A DNA stretch of 64,000 bases from Labyrinthula sp. Ha (GCA_015227615.1 JAALGZ010000023.1:186001-250000), one strand, 5' to 3'; shown: positions 1 through 11,392, counted from the first letter of the stretch. Translations and numbers: made by a program. Notes: a model not told the origin generated them from the sequence alone.

Positions 1-753
1 CCGCGGAATAACAAGCTTCTCTTGAAAGTAAAGTAATCCGTCTACCTCGGCGCACCCTGCCCTAAAATCTTCTGGCAAGTCCTTCTGCTTCTTCGCAATT
101 GTATCTGCAGAGATCTCAACCCTCTTATTCTTTGGGTAAAACGGGGATAAGTAGGAGATGTGTTCGGAGAATAAGAACTCCTTAATCTCCGAGTAGTTCG
201 TAGCAATCGAAACAGGCCCCGGTTGGAGGTCAGCGGCTGTTCCAGGGGCAACGGTTCTTCGTATTCTGTTAACCAATGTCCTTTCGTATTCTACATACTG
301 TGCATGCTCCGGGAACTCCGCCTCCGAAACTTCCACTGGGAACACCTCCCCCTGGCTCGTAAACTCCTCCCCCTGGACTGTATTCGTCTGGTGCTCGAAT
401 ACCAGTTCTTCATCCGATGGGAACTCGTCATCTACAAGCTGTAGGTCCATGGAGCAGCGTGCTACTCTCCTACTTCCCTCTTCTTCTTCATTGGCCCAAC
501 GAGTCAGCAAGTCCGACAAAAAGTTGTCTCTTGAGCTTATGTGGAATATGACCAGGTCCACAGCTTGGAGGCGGATGATCCAGCGGTATAACCGATCCCA
601 ATAGATCCGCTTGTTGTTTTCTTTGACCCTAACAACTGTAAGCAGCGCCTTGTGATCGGTGTATACGTAGATCCCTCCGATATGAGTCCTAAGAAGGAAG
701 CCAATCCTTTCAAAGGAGTAGATGAGCGGATACAGCTCCTTGGAGCTTATATG
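1..753 (-). CDS. element A pol, RNase H and downstream region (runs off window)
   Basis: Read on the minus strand this continues the pol region with the late RNase H motifs: KELYPLIYSFERI, VYTDHKALLTVV and the terminal block SRDNFLSDLLTRWA. An acidic linker follows and then sequence heading toward the integrase, which is outside the window. Confidence 0.7.
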
Positions 754-2784
754 TCACCTTACTTCACTAGGTGAAAACCCCCCACTCAATAATATCAAAG
801 GTCGGGGTCGCAAGGTCCGGACATCATTTGTTACGTTGCCCGGCGAATCCTGAAATACAGCTATGGACCATGTGTCCTGGGAACTGTCCGTGAACAGCAG
901 GAGCGGCTCCTCGTGGTTGTAGGTGGAAAGAAAACGCTTGCTGGCTGTAACTATCTCTTCTAATAATTTTTTGTAGGCATCCAGTAAATCCTCGGTCCAA
1001 ATCACAGGCTCCTTCAACTTCTCGATCCCCGACAGTTTCTTGCCCCCGAGGTTAGCATAATGTTGAAAGGGCTTCCTAAGCTCGGCGAGCTTAGGAATAT
1101 TAGGCGCGATCCAGTTTGCCAGGTACACTAGTTGAGCCATTTGATGGCGGTACTCTGGTCGCTTCATATTTAGGATCTTGTCGTAGAAGGCGGGATCGAA
1201 GTTCCACCTACCTCGTCGTATCTCCCGCCCGCACCACACTGTGACTGGGGAGCATATTTCGCACTTCCGGAGGTTGAACCTGACCCGCTTCTTCGCCGCC
1301 TGCTTCAAGAGTTTCTCAAATATGACCAGAAGTTGTTGAAATGACTGTGAATAAACCAGGAGGTCGTCTAACCATGCGATAACGCCGTTCGCTTGAGCTC
1401 CAAACAAGTCTTCAGCACCATCGGCGTTGATAATCTCACTGATCACGCGCTCGAAAAATAGCGCTGGAGTGTTGGACCACCCCATAGGGGCGCCCTTCAT
1501 CCTCCAGGCCGAGCGCCTTGTCACCAAGGTAAATATATCTCGATCCTTTTCGGCTGTTGGCAGAAAGTCAAAGCCACTAAGGATATCGAGAGTTAGGTAA
1601 AAAGAACTGTTGGTAATCGAGAGGAACTGCCTTTCGAGGTTAGGCAGATTGAGTGAGGTGGGGACCGTGATCTTATTTAGCCGGATCATGTTCGCAACCA
1701 TGCGGTACCGGTTTAAGATGTTCTCCCTTTTCCACTCTACTCTCGCCTCGTTGGATAAGTCTGCCCAGTTTGACGGGTTGGCTAACTTCTTTTCAACTAC
1801 AAAGACCGGATGTCCCCAAGTGGGGTTAGTTGATCTCTCAACTATTCCTGCAGCTTCCAACGCTTTGAATTTTAAGTCCAGAAAGTTCTCTTCATCCACT
1901 GTAAGGTGGTATCCATCCGATCTCAGGATACTGTAACCTTGTTTCAGAGAGACTTCTATCGGGGAAAGGAGGCTCATTTGAGCGTTCGACTGCTTAATAC
2001 CCCAGCTGTTAATGTTTAGAGTCATGAGATCAACCATATCCTTAGCTTGATTTTTATCTAACGTAGAATCCTCCAACTTGGCGACCATCATTTCCTTTAA
2101 ACTTTTGATTTCTTCCTCTTTTTCTATATTTCCTTCGCCTATTCCAACCTCATTAAATTCCTCAGGCATGTTGTCTACCATATTGGAAATAAGTATCGGT
2201 GGAATAGGCTCCCCTGGAGCTAGATTTTGGACGTGCTCTGTATAATCATCTTTGATCTTAGAAAGAGGGATAGCGTCAACTCTTCTTATGTCGTTCTCGA
2301 TAAGCATCTGTTTTAATTCCAGCTCCTTTTCGTCTAGGGGATCCGATTCTATAGATATATTGTGCTCCCCTTTTGAAAGTATATTCTGCAGAGTGTTGAT
2401 TAGTAATGATTCGACGTCCACCGCTTCCTCAATAATGTCATTTCTGCTCTGGTGTATAAGGGGTAAGTTCTTGTGCGAAGTATTAATAAATAGGAAATAT
2501 ATAAGAGAATCGTCTTGGAAAAAGGTCTGTGGTTCTTTTGTGTAAACAGGGTTGTTTGTAAATAGTAAGGAGTCCGCTAGTCGAAAGTTGTTCTCATAAA
2601 AAACAGCGAATATAGCGCTCTGGTTTGAAGGTCGCAACGAAATAAATACGAATGAATATTTTGAGAGGGAAGGTTTGAAAGATGTTCGGCTCAGCACTCC
2701 AGCTTCGTCGTGAAGTATAGCAGAGAAGTATGTGAGCTCGTCCTGTGTTGAAATATGATGATTGACTTCGTAATCTTGAGGCAC
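754..2784 (-). CDS. element A pol, reverse transcriptase part
   Basis: A 676-residue ORF. The first ~250 residues are not recognised. The reverse transcriptase follows, with fingers and palm motifs (HPVFVVEKK, LTLDILSGFDFL, MKGAPMGWSNTPALFFERV) and an active-site box reading AWLDDLLVYS. A connection region (WCGREIRRGRWNF) and the start of RNase H (LLLFTDSSQDTWSIAVF) follow. The W-x-D-D form of the active-site box is shared with element B, so it looks like a trait of this lineage. RNase H continues to the left. Confidence 0.85.
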   Translation of the reverse strand: MPQDYEVNHHISTQDELTYFSAILHDEAGVLSRTSFKPSLSKYSFVFISLRPSNQSAIFAVFYENNFRLADSLLFTNNPVYTKEPQTFFQDDSLIYFLFINTSHKNLPLIHQSRNDIIEEAVDVESLLINTLQNILSKGEHNISIESDPLDEKELELKQMLIENDIRRVDAIPLSKIKDDYTEHVQNLAPGEPIPPILISNMVDNMPEEFNEVGIGEGNIEKEEEIKSLKEMMVAKLEDSTLDKNQAKDMVDLMTLNINSWGIKQSNAQMSLLSPIEVSLKQGYSILRSDGYHLTVDEENFLDLKFKALEAAGIVERSTNPTWGHPVFVVEKKLANPSNWADLSNEARVEWKRENILNRYRMVANMIRLNKITVPTSLNLPNLERQFLSITNSSFYLTLDILSGFDFLPTAEKDRDIFTLVTRRSAWRMKGAPMGWSNTPALFFERVISEIINADGAEDLFGAQANGVIAWLDDLLVYSQSFQQLLVIFEKLLKQAAKKRVRFNLRKCEICSPVTVWCGREIRRGRWNFDPAFYDKILNMKRPEYRHQMAQLVYLANWIAPNIPKLAELRKPFQHYANLGGKKLSGIEKLKEPVIWTEDLLDAYKKLLEEIVTASKRFLSTYNHEEPLLLFTDSSQDTWSIAVFQDSPGNVTNDVRTLRPRPLILLSGGFSPSEVR

Positions 2785-2814
2785 AGGAACTACATCTAAT
2801 TCCCCGCCAGGTTC

Positions 2815-4146
2815 CTATTTTTTCATGCGAACAGCCTTTGGTGCGTCCTTGATATTGAGCTTCACCCCGAAATATCTAAGTGTGCGATCTCCTATGATCA
2901 TTTCGTCCCATAGCTCGGAATCCACGCAGAAGAAGCGCTGCTCTTTTAAATCAAGTTTCCATCCATCTTGGACTAAAAGGACGTGTGCTATTACCACAGC
3001 CTTTACTGGAATAGGCTTCTTGTCCATAAAAGTAACGTTCTTTATGAACTGTGGTTTTTCTTCCCTGATCTTATATGCTTGCATCGAACTGAGTCCCGCA
3101 ACGTTAAGGTCTGCACCTGTATCCGCAAGGCCCTTAACTTGCACGAAGTCACCGGACTCCACGTTCTTTAGCAGGAGGGATATGCTTCTCGCTTTGTCAC
3201 CAACTCTTTTCACCCGAATAGAAACCAGAGAAGTAGAACCAGATATAGTTGACTGCTTAATCGGATCTCCATCCTCCACCCTTCTTACTCTCTGCTTCTG
3301 TTTCTTGATATCAACCGCATTTCTCTCATCCCACTTCGAGTTTCGTCTCTCCAGCACAAATCTTCTTGCCAGTAGGAGCGACTTTAGCTTAGATAGCGAA
3401 TAGCCCTTGGAAACCAATATAAACTGTTGGTACTCGATCCCAAAAGCAGAAGGGATTTGGTTTATCACCCCCCGCAGAATCTTCTTCTTGTGTGTCCTAA
3501 GCTCCTCCTTGTCCAGATGTTTTAGTATTTTAGACACTTGGTCGAAGAATAAGTAGATTTGTTCCGCAGGAATTAAATTTGCCGAAGGCCACTTTAGATT
3601 CTTTTCCAATATACCTAAGCATCTTAATCGTTTTGCCTTCTCAAAGTTGATGAGGTGTCTCGTGAGATAACTGAGGATTGCTTCCGAAGAAGCTATATTG
3701 ACTCCTCTTTGCTCCAGAGAGTCCGATACATCCTTCGTTAATAAAGATTGAATAGAGAGGGACGGCACATTCCTAACTGTGTTGCGATAGTCGCGTAAGA
3801 AGTTCTCTATCTTGTCTCCAGTCAGTTGTCTCAACTTTTCCGGCAGCTGAACTTGAACCAAAGGTAAACCATGCGTCACTGGTGCCTGCTGCGAAGTTTG
3901 GTATCCAGGAACGCCCGTTGATACTTTGTATTTATCCTTTTCCAAAAATGTGCTACCCGTTTCCGACCACTTATCATATAGTGACGTGGCACGGTGTGAA
4001 ATTCTACTGGCATTTTCCCCTATACTTATTACATCGCGTGTTTCGTCTTGTCCCTGCTTATCACGCGACGAACGCAATTCTTCATCTGAACCAGTAGGGA
4101 TATCAGGTAACTCACTTTCTCCTTTACGCCTCTTGCGCTCCTCCAT
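2815..4146 (-). CDS. element A ORF2, gag plus retropepsin
   Basis: A 443-residue ORF following ORF1. The first 300 residues are a lysine/arginine-rich gag-like region without recognisable zinc knuckles. From about residue 310 there is an aspartic protease of the retropepsin fold, with the active-site box ADTGADLNV and a downstream hydrophobic segment (MIIGDRTL) at the usual place. It lies between ORF1 and pol, as expected for Ty3/gypsy elements. Its product would process the gag and pol polyproteins. Confidence 0.75.
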   Translation of the reverse strand: MEERKRRKGESELPDIPTGSDEELRSSRDKQGQDETRDVISIGENASRISHRATSLYDKWSETGSTFLEKDKYKVSTGVPGYQTSQQAPVTHGLPLVQVQLPEKLRQLTGDKIENFLRDYRNTVRNVPSLSIQSLLTKDVSDSLEQRGVNIASSEAILSYLTRHLINFEKAKRLRCLGILEKNLKWPSANLIPAEQIYLFFDQVSKILKHLDKEELRTHKKKILRGVINQIPSAFGIEYQQFILVSKGYSLSKLKSLLLARRFVLERRNSKWDERNAVDIKKQKQRVRRVEDGDPIKQSTISGSTSLVSIRVKRVGDKARSISLLLKNVESGDFVQVKGLADTGADLNVAGLSSMQAYKIREEKPQFIKNVTFMDKKPIPVKAVVIAHVLLVQDGWKLDLKEQRFFCVDSELWDEMIIGDRTLRYFGVKLNIKDAPKAVRMKK

Positions 4147-4695
4147 TTAGTCGATATCTTGTCTTAGGTTATCCTCTAGCGTGCTAAGTTCCATTTCTTT
4201 CGCCACCAGCTTATCGTGCCAGCTGTGAAGGTTTTCAAACTGCTTAAGGTTGTGATCCTGAGCCGATTGCTGCTTAGGAAGAAGAAGTTCCAAGCCCTTC
4301 TCTCTGATGACGAGCTCAGCTTCCCTTTGTGTCAGTTTCTCCTTTTCTAACTCTTGCTGCTGTTGATTTGCGATTTCTTTTCCCCTGAGGCGAGATTCAT
4401 GATACTCCAAAGCGGTATTTTTTTCAGGACGTCTATTCTCCCTGCGGATCCTATTTAGCTCATCCAAAGCTGAGAATGGGAGAACACTCGAGGCTCTGCT
4501 GCGTGTATCTGTTCGTCTTGGAGTTAGTAATGGTAAAGTAACTTCTGTGGTAGGCGTGTGGGCTTCCGGGTTATTCGATTGCGTAGAAGAAGCTTCGTCC
4601 CCAGCGGCTGCACCAGACTGTTCCATTTCTGGTGGCGTGGTAGATTCCACTTCCTTGTTCTTACTCTGCACATTCTCCGAATCACTCTGATCCAT
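4147..4695 (-). CDS. element A ORF1, gag-like coiled-coil protein
   Basis: A 182-residue ORF at the 5' end of element A, directly behind the leader. The first third is rich in Ser, Thr, Glu and Pro; from about residue 85 to the end it is strongly charged with Glu, Gln and Lys heptad-like spacing, consistent with a coiled coil. I recognise no zinc knuckle. Its position in front of the protease-bearing ORF suggests a structural or gag-accessory role, but that is inference from position only. Confidence 0.6.
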   Translation of the reverse strand: MDQSDSENVQSKNKEVESTTPPEMEQSGAAAGDEASSTQSNNPEAHTPTTEVTLPLLTPRRTDTRSRASSVLPFSALDELNRIRRENRRPEKNTALEYHESRLRGKEIANQQQQELEKEKLTQREAELVIREKGLELLLPKQQSAQDHNLKQFENLHSWHDKLVAKEMELSTLEDNLRQDID

Positions 4696-4724
4696 TGTCT
4701 TCTGACGTAATTCGAATTATGTCT

Positions 4725-5034
4725 TTATCTCGCGTCGCGGTGACTTTGGATTAAGAGATTAGAAAAGTCCTTCTTCTTAGATTGTGTGTTAACGGTTAAG
4801 TGATACGATATAACAAACGATAACTATTTCAACGTTACCTTAGATTTATAACAAATACTATAGTACAAGTAAACTCCCCACAGTTTCCGGGCATAGGAAC
4901 AGTAACCCAAAACTGGGAGAGAGAACAGTCAGTATGGAGAGAGTCGTACACTTGACTGCTTAGTGTCTGACTTAAAATATCTAATATAAGGAGTTTAGTT
5001 ACTTATTCTCTATATGTTCTCTGTGTTTACAACA
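4725..5034 (-). repeat. putative 5' LTR of element A
   Basis: On the minus strand this would begin TGTTGTAAAC and end CGACGCGAGATAA, which resembles the end of the element B LTR (CGTCGACCGATAA). The outer boundary is a guess from the TGTTG start; no second LTR is in the window to confirm it. A 12-bp palindrome, TAATTCGAATTA (4708-4719), lies just inside it. Confidence 0.45.
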
Positions 5035-7467
5035 TGAATAAATATCTATCAGAATCAACTATCAAAAGTGAGTATGTAGTTGAAAATAATGTGGCTTATT
5101 GGGGTTCTGTATCAATTGGTACTAAATAATATGGGAAAAGATGTGTCTTAATATTTCATATGTAATGTACAATACAAGAAGATCTGGGCCCCTAGTGATG
5201 TATTTATCTTTTCTTGGAACTGATCCCTTAGGCAACAAATCTTATCAGAAGAAACGCTTACTTGCAAATAGTGATTTCATTATGAAAAGTTTTATTGAGA
5301 TTAAAGAAATTTTCAAGAAATTCGAAACTTATACTTTTTGCTTGGACTTTGAATTTAAACAAATAATAACACAGTTCTTATATCTAAACTAGTTGTCTAA
5401 TGAAAATATCTAATATCACATCACCAATCATATAGCAAAAAAAAAGACACCTTTTAAATCTTAGGAGAAATATTCTCATGTTTTCAGAAACCACGGTTCC
5501 GGTCCCTAAGACATTATATATTGAATGTACTCTATTGTAATAATTTAAAACCATCGTAGTTTAATATGTAATACCTCAATTTCAACACACAATCAATAAT
5601 TTGAATAATTGTTTCAAAGCATAAGAAGGTCGCTATAAGCATCATTGAGCATGCCATTTGAACCTGGTAATATCTTAATGTAGCTGAAATACAGGAGATA
5701 CTACCATGTTAATATCAAAGGATATTCAAACTTATAGCAAGCTAAGCATGTGTTGCTGCATAGTGTTGTACTTTTCCATAACTTCTTTTTTTGCAGATGG
5801 AATCTTAATAAGCACGGTTAGACACGGTAACATTGCGGTAGATGCTCAAATTGTTCCAAGAAAATGAAAACCGCATCTGAAAGCAAATAAGGACCCATTC
5901 GCCACTGCATGAATCGTTTTTAACTTTAATTTCACTACTTGTCTTTAAGACCATAATACTATAAAAGATCTCTAGTCTCATACTGTTCTGCTTTCAAAAT
6001 CATGATGAAGCATCTTAGTACAGAAAGAAAAAAAATAGTTGAATCATTCACTGACTAGTTAAGTAAATGCACTTTACAAGGGTTGAGTAAGGGACTAAAA
6101 AACTCAACCCCCATAGCATAAGAACCTTGTCACTTATACTGTTCTCATTTGGTAATCAAAGACATAATACCAAGCTATAAGTAGTTGGAGGGTTCACTTC
6201 GAGCAGGTGCATTTATTAAGGGAATATAGCTGAGCATTGTCACTGTATTTTACCACAGCTTCAGGAAAGCTGTACTCTTTTACTTTTCATTTTCCTTAGA
6301 CTGTTAATTTGCTTCCTGCTTTTTTCACATGAATTTCTGCATGTCTCTTGGCTTATATAAACTAGTTCTTAATGCGGACACCATCACCAGAATCGTTTTC
6401 TTATGACTTGCTTCGGAGCTACAGATTCTTCCCAAGGATGTACAGGACGTCACACGCTGGATTTTTTCCTGAGAAAACAATTCCAATTTCTAAATTCTGG
6501 AACACAGCCTTGCTGCAGATTGAAACAGACTGGAAGTTATGTATTGTTTAATCTATTGTGCATAAGATGTATGTGTACATGAGAAAATTTTGCTCTGATT
6601 CATTTTTGAGCTGCTCTTTTTATGAATCCTGTTCATTTTACCTTTACTCTTTCCTTTTTTACAGTTTCATGCATACATTCGTTATTAACCTCTCGTGGCG
6701 TTTTAATCTTCTGTAATTCTCGATCCTGGTTATATCTAGACAGAGATGATTCCTGCCTCCATATAAGCGTTCAATAGATCTCAATTTGTCTAGAAAAGTT
6801 TGTTTGTATAATTGTCAAGCTGAAACTCTCGTAATGAAGCTGCAGAGGTAAGCAAAATATATACTAGATGATTTTTGAACCTTTTTTCAAAGTATGTTTT
6901 CGTGTTGCCGCTGTTATGGAATATAATACTGCATGTCCTTTGAGATTGCTACTCTCGAAAGAATGGAGTTCCTGTAGTATATACTCCTTCCATTTACTGC
7001 CCCTAGAGTGAAAGGAATTTGAACAGATATTTCTCTTACTACTTAAAACTCTAATTCTCGGTTCTTACTTTGACCCAAATACTTAGAATAAATTTGACAA
7101 AAGAACTTCCCAGAGCAAAATATAGCTGGGAAAAAAAGTGGAATCATTTCAAATGGGATCTATTTCTGTTATCATTACTTTGAACTTTTCAGCTGAGAGT
7201 TTGCAACATTTTTAATCATGGAATCTGGATTGTAGAATTTTGCTACTTCTCCAGCTTCAGGTCCATTCCTTTTAGAGAAACAATCAGTACAAGCTTTGGT
7301 TCTTCACATCTCCAAGATCAATTTGATGGTTCTATACCATTAATCGGATCTCTATTTGCTTGTATAACCAAATAATCTTTTCATGTTGTTAATACTTATG
7401 ATAGAACAAAGATCATGAGCACTTCTTCAGGAATTTTAACAACAAAGCATTAATTTAAAAAAAAACC
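5035..7467. other. AT-rich intergenic spacer
   Basis: I see no gene, RNA gene or recognisable repeat in this stretch. The longest open frame (5141-5392, +) is 83 codons, low in complexity and without recognisable motifs. Confidence 0.6.
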
Positions 7468-9117
7468 TTACTTCTTACCTTTAGAAACACCACTGATGAT
7501 GTCATCAACTCTTAGAATCATACCGGCACTTTCAAAAGCTGTCTTCAGCATTTGTACCTTTACTGCCAATGGTTCTACAACCTTACTTTCTACTATATCT
7601 CCTGTTACCCCATCGACACCCCATTTGAGTCCAGTACCAAACTCGCCCTCTCCATGCAAACCTCTCAACTTGGTCATTCCTTTAACAACATCTGCTCCAC
7701 AATTACCCAGAAGTGTCCGAGGAATAACTTCTAAAGCATCTGCCATTTTTCCTTCCAGGACTTCTCCTGTAGACCTGAGTAGTCTGGACACTTGCATTTC
7801 AAAGCATCCACCTCCAGTGACAACTTTTCCCTCTTTCACTACATTTCTAGCGACGGATAAACAGTCCCATAAATCTCTTTCCATCTCGTTAAGAACATCT
7901 TTACTTCCTCCTCTTAGTACAATAGTTACGGCTCCTCCACGAAGCTCATCTTTTGAAATTAAACCCTGTCCTCTAGCTTCTTTCTTGTCTTTGCATCTAA
8001 TATAACTAAAGTATTCATCCCCAATTTTCTTAACTTGAAATTTCGTACAAACACCTTTTTTCGAAACATTTTCCTCTGTTAAAGTCGAGACATCATTCGC
8101 AATCTTGACTCCAAGACATCTGGCCAATCTTGTATTATCAGTTTTTCTTAACCTTCGCAGAACGCTAATTCCAGCCTTTTGGAGAAAATGTTGTGCTAAA
8201 TCAGAAACTCCTTTTTCTGTACAAACAAGGTCTGGTTTGACGGCAATTATACTGGCACAGATATCCATAATATACTTCTCTTCTTGTTTCAGCAGATCAT
8301 CAAACTGGTTTGTATCACTAATCTCAAAGTTTGTAGTAGATTCCATCTTTTTGTACTCTAGTGGACAATCTAAGAGCAATACTCTTGGTTCATCTCGTTC
8401 TCGACTCATACCCGCATGGGTAACATCCTTATTCAAGACACTACCAACAATAAATTCAACATCTTCAATTCTTCCTCCAGGGATTTTTTCAACCCTGCAA
8501 AATCTCTTCAAGTTAATCTGTCCCAAATTTTCATCTCTCACCATCAAACATGCATCTACAGCAAATTCTACAAATCTTCTTCTAAGGTTATCATCAAAAG
8601 AGGTATGTTTTGTATTCAAACAATTCTCTACAGCATCCTTCATTTCTTCCACACTCTCAACTTTCATTGCCAACTCTTCACTTGCTGTTAGAATCGTATG
8701 TAGCGACCGTTGCAAACTATGCACAATTTGGACAGGGTGGAATGATGATCCCAAATGATGTGAGTTTAAACTAGCTGTTTGCAAAAGGGAAGCAAGTGTT
8801 TGAAGAAGTTCTCCAGTAAGAATAATAACACTTGTTGTACCGTCTCCAACAGTTTCATCTTGAGTCCTTGATAATTCAAGCATAGATTTAGCAGCTGGAT
8901 GTGAAACATCGAGTTCTCTGAGAATAGCGTTTCCATCATTTGTAAGAACGATTCCACCAAGTGGGTCGATTAGCATCTTAAGCATAGATTGCGGTCCTAG
9001 GGTTGTTTTCACAATATCAGAGACTGCTTTTGCTGCAGATATGTTTGATAACTGGGCTTTTGATCCAACATCTCTTTTTTGGGTTTGATTTAATACGAAA
9101 ACAGGTGCATTTGACAT
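7468..9117 (-). CDS. CCT3: T-complex protein 1 subunit gamma
   Basis: Encodes a 549-residue group II chaperonin subunit, part of the eight-subunit cytosolic TRiC/CCT ring that folds actin, tubulin and other proteins using ATP. The equatorial nucleotide-binding motifs are clear: [14 protein letters not shown] (36-49), TNDGNAIL (59-66) and GDGTTS (91-96), with VVTGGGCFE near residue 420 in the C-terminal equatorial part. The apical domain has the gamma-type run RVEKIPGG and [13 protein letters not shown]. Length matches the usual ~545 residues. It starts at an ATG and is intronless. It is divergent with the Pol III subunit gene to its right, with 143 bp between the two start codons, so the two probably share a promoter region. 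Assignment to gamma rather than another CCT subunit rests on the [10 protein letters not shown] start and overall similarity. Confidence 0.96.
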   Translation of the reverse strand: MSNAPVFVLNQTQKRDVGSKAQLSNISAAKAVSDIVKTTLGPQSMLKMLIDPLGGIVLTNDGNAILRELDVSHPAAKSMLELSRTQDETVGDGTTSVIILTGELLQTLASLLQTASLNSHHLGSSFHPVQIVHSLQRSLHTILTASEELAMKVESVEEMKDAVENCLNTKHTSFDDNLRRRFVEFAVDACLMVRDENLGQINLKRFCRVEKIPGGRIEDVEFIVGSVLNKDVTHAGMSRERDEPRVLLLDCPLEYKKMESTTNFEISDTNQFDDLLKQEEKYIMDICASIIAVKPDLVCTEKGVSDLAQHFLQKAGISVLRRLRKTDNTRLARCLGVKIANDVSTLTEENVSKKGVCTKFQVKKIGDEYFSYIRCKDKKEARGQGLISKDELRGGAVTIVLRGGSKDVLNEMERDLWDCLSVARNVVKEGKVVTGGGCFEMQVSRLLRSTGEVLEGKMADALEVIPRTLLGNCGADVVKGMTKLRGLHGEGEFGTGLKWGVDGVTGDIVESKVVEPLAVKVQMLKTAFESAGMILRVDDIISGVSKGKK

Positions 9118-9260
9118 TTTTCTCTTCTAACTGTTTTTTTATCTTTTTCTTTCCACTTATCTTTTTTGTTAACAATATTTTGGGCAATTAAAGTAAATGG
9201 GACATATGGCCTAACCTTAGCTGGGTTACATGGCCCAAGGTATATTTTGGGCAATTGAAA
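9118..9260. promoter_or_regulatory. bidirectional promoter region with two TTTTGGGCAATT boxes
   Basis: The 143 bp between the divergent CCT3 and POLR3E-like start codons hold two copies of ATTTTGGGCAATT, at 9177-9189 and 9244-9256, both on the plus strand. The second ends four bases before the POLR3E-like ATG, so it may act as an initiator. Between them is an imperfect inverted repeat (GGCCTAACC / GGGTTACATGGCC). The same box occurs upstream of RPS24 and in two B-family LTRs. Confidence 0.5.
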
Positions 9261-10064
9261 ATGAATGAAGAAGAATTTGATTTTCCGGAAGATATTTCTA
9301 TAAATTCAGATGAGAGTTCAAGAAGTGATTTTACAATCGACTCATTTGATGTTTATTTAAATAGAAACTTTGAGAATGAAGTATTTTTATTTCAGTACCC
9401 TTCTATACCAGTAACAAGGCCACACCACTTGAACTTAGCCCAATCTACTTACATTACCTACAAACCGCATCAAAAGTTGCTCTCTATGAAATTTAATGCT
9501 GGAGAAGAAAACTCTGATCATTATGAAAAACCTATTTTAGACGATCATGATGAAATTGACCCAGACTTTGGAACAGAAGAAGTCGAAAAACGAGAACCTC
9601 AAAGAGAAGTACGCTACAGTAATGCACCCTTGAGTTGTCAAGATGCGCAACTTTGTTTAAGTTATTGTAAAGAAAAAAAGATTTTTTTAACACCTTTAAA
9701 AGATGTTTTTGAAATGAATGTCCAACTAGATTATTTAGACAAAACAAAAAGTGAAGAAGTTTTTTTAGACCAGTTAGAAAAGGACGAAGAAAAAAAAGAA
9801 ATGGATGGTTTAGAAGAGGTTAATGTTAAATTAAGAAAGAAAGAAAGTGAAAGAGCTGCAGAATACAGAAGGAAAAGTTATAAGTTTTTAAATGATAGAA
9901 AGCTAAAGGAACCTGAGAAAAAGATTGAAGTTGTAGAGTTGGATGAGACTGAAGTGGAAGAAATTTTAACTCTTAGAGAGGAAATACAGTTCTTACCTGA
10001 TGTGCCATTACCTGATGATCTAAAAGAAAGTCAACCAAGACTTTATTTTGACAAAGTTTTTTAA
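9261..10064 (+). CDS. POLR3E: RNA polymerase III subunit RPC5 (Rpc37/SIN family)
   Basis: Encodes a 267-residue protein that I assign to the RPC5/Rpc37 family, a Pol III subunit that pairs with RPC4 in a TFIIF-like module for initiation and termination of tRNA and 5S transcription. Supporting motifs: the N-terminal DVYLNR...VFLFQYPSIP, matching the family's 'hydrophobic-LFQYP' start; KKIFLTPLKDVFEM followed by LDYLDK, matching 'LTPL..ilqlrp.f.YLDK'; and VNVKLRKKESERAAEYRRKS then YKFLNDR, matching the family's 'sEr.r.rr..SY.fl'. Length is close to yeast Rpc37 (282) and lacks the long C-terminal extension of animal proteins. I chose the ATG at 9261; an upstream TTG is in frame but unlikely. Acidic and lysine-rich stretches lie at 85-115 and 175-230. 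Intronless. Confidence 0.82.
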   Translation: MNEEEFDFPEDISINSDESSRSDFTIDSFDVYLNRNFENEVFLFQYPSIPVTRPHHLNLAQSTYITYKPHQKLLSMKFNAGEENSDHYEKPILDDHDEIDPDFGTEEVEKREPQREVRYSNAPLSCQDAQLCLSYCKEKKIFLTPLKDVFEMNVQLDYLDKTKSEEVFLDQLEKDEEKKEMDGLEEVNVKLRKKESERAAEYRRKSYKFLNDRKLKEPEKKIEVVELDETEVEEILTLREEIQFLPDVPLPDDLKESQPRLYFDKVF

Positions 10065-10798
10065 TATATAGTTCTTTTTTTACCAAAGAGGTTGTAACTG
10101 CAAATATGTTTTCAGAAATGATAAAGAGGTGTTAAATGCAGCACTTGTTTTTTCTATATATTTTTTACTTGTTACTTAAATTGCAGAGAGGAAATTATAT
10201 ATATATAAGTTGACATAATTTGTGTTCTAATTTATATATATATATTAATATTGACTCTATTGTAAAAAAGATCTATAATATCTTCCTTTATAAATAAGAG
10301 TTTAGGGTTTAGCAAAGCTTTAGACAAGGTATTTCTAAGGCATAAATATTACACGCGTCAGTATTTCATATATTCTATGTTATACCTCTTCGTAACAAAT
10401 GTATTTTAGTTGCTTCAAATATCAATTTTAGTTTGTTTGAGTAAGTGTTTTTTCTAATGCTTTTTTTCCGCTAACAATATTCTTGTTCAGTCTAAATTAT
10501 ATAAATGAGAACCCTCATAAAAGCTGGAATAGAATAAAGATTTTATGTCTTCTTCAGAATAAGAGATAAAACACCCTTTGTTTTTACTATATTTAAAAAG
10601 CATTTTGGAGCTCAAAATAAATATTTTAAACTCTTAGTACACTATAGGATAAACAAACAGGAAAATCTCTTAAGAAATCTTAGCGTAACCCATTCGATCA
10701 TAAATGTTTCAAAAAAAAAAAAACACTTATGTATGCGTTTAAGAAAAAAAAAGAAGATAAAATACAAAGCCAAAAGAGACTCAGAAAATTTATTATAA
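10065..10798. other. AT-rich intergenic spacer
   Basis: Contains short TA tracts (about 10195-10206 and 10231-10245) and poly-A runs near 10710-10755. I see no gene. Confidence 0.6.
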
Positions 10799-11128
10799 AT
10801 GTTAATAGATAGTTGTAATGCCAATGGTGAAGATAGAAAAAGTGTGCACAGCAACCTGATACTTTTAATTGACAAGATCATCAGCTACAGAAGTAAGACA
10901 GATACCACGGAATCTAAATCACCCACCGAAGTAGAATATGTTGCAATAAAATGTTCAACTAAAGATCTACATGTTCTATTTAATTTTATGAAGGTGATGA
11001 GCGTGGACTTTAAAACTATTACTTTGATAGAAGATCAACCCGCTTGGAGATTGTGTCTAGGTGAACTAGTAGAAATGTGTTTGAAAGATCTAAATACTAT
11101 AGATATATGTACCACTAGAATTTGTTAA
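10799..11128 (+). CDS. hypothetical protein, possibly a gene remnant
   Basis: A 109-codon ORF starting with ATG. Composition looks coding (balanced charged and hydrophobic residues, e.g. YVAIKCSTKDLHVLFNFMKV) and differs from the AT-rich noise around it. I recognise no family. A second short open stretch in the same direction (11153-11236, MPTDKNWFDIMTKFY...) follows 24 bases later and may be a further exon or the rest of a broken gene. The duplicated arm begins at 11393, so insertion of that arm may have disrupted a gene here. That is inference. Confidence 0.35.
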   Translation: MLIDSCNANGEDRKSVHSNLILLIDKIISYRSKTDTTESKSPTEVEYVAIKCSTKDLHVLFNFMKVMSVDFKTITLIEDQPAWRLCLGELVEMCLKDLNTIDICTTRIC

Positions 11129-11392
11129 GAGGAGAGAAAAGTTACAGAGTATGCCTACTGATAAGAACTGGTTTGATATAATGACAAAATTTTATGGAAA
11201 GAGTTTGTTCAGTGAATTTCTGGAAAAGTATTAAAAGTAATAAGAGAATGAGTTATAGTAAAAAGCTCTGAAAATAGGTCGTTTGCTTTAAGTGTAGTTA
11301 AAGTAATACCATGGGAGTTAGATTTGTATTGGTAGTTTGGTAATATCAGATTTAATACGCGTACATAGAAAAAAGCACAACTTTCGTCAAAT

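Larger units (their letters stand above)
1..5034 (-). mobile_element. Ty3/gypsy LTR retrotransposon A (partial, cut by window edge)
   Basis: An LTR retrotransposon read on the minus strand. In order from its 5' end it has a putative LTR (4725-5034), a coiled-coil gag-like ORF, a gag-protease ORF, and pol with reverse transcriptase and RNase H; integrase and the 3' LTR lie beyond the left edge of the window. Family assignment rests on the retropepsin, RT and RNase H order and the similarity of its RT to element B. The visible part looks nearly whole, with about one or two interruptions. It is markedly less AT-rich than the flanking DNA. It is related to element B but clearly a different family, since the gag regions differ in length and sequence. 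Whether it also carried a methyltransferase cannot be seen here. Confidence 0.9.

Noticed and set aside
2825-3403. 192-codon open frame on the plus strand
   Set aside because: Lies wholly opposite the gag-protease ORF of element A; composition follows the other strand and no motif is seen.
8105-8758. 217-codon open frame on the plus strand
   Set aside because: Antisense shadow of CCT3, rich in Ser, Phe and Leu, with no recognisable domain.
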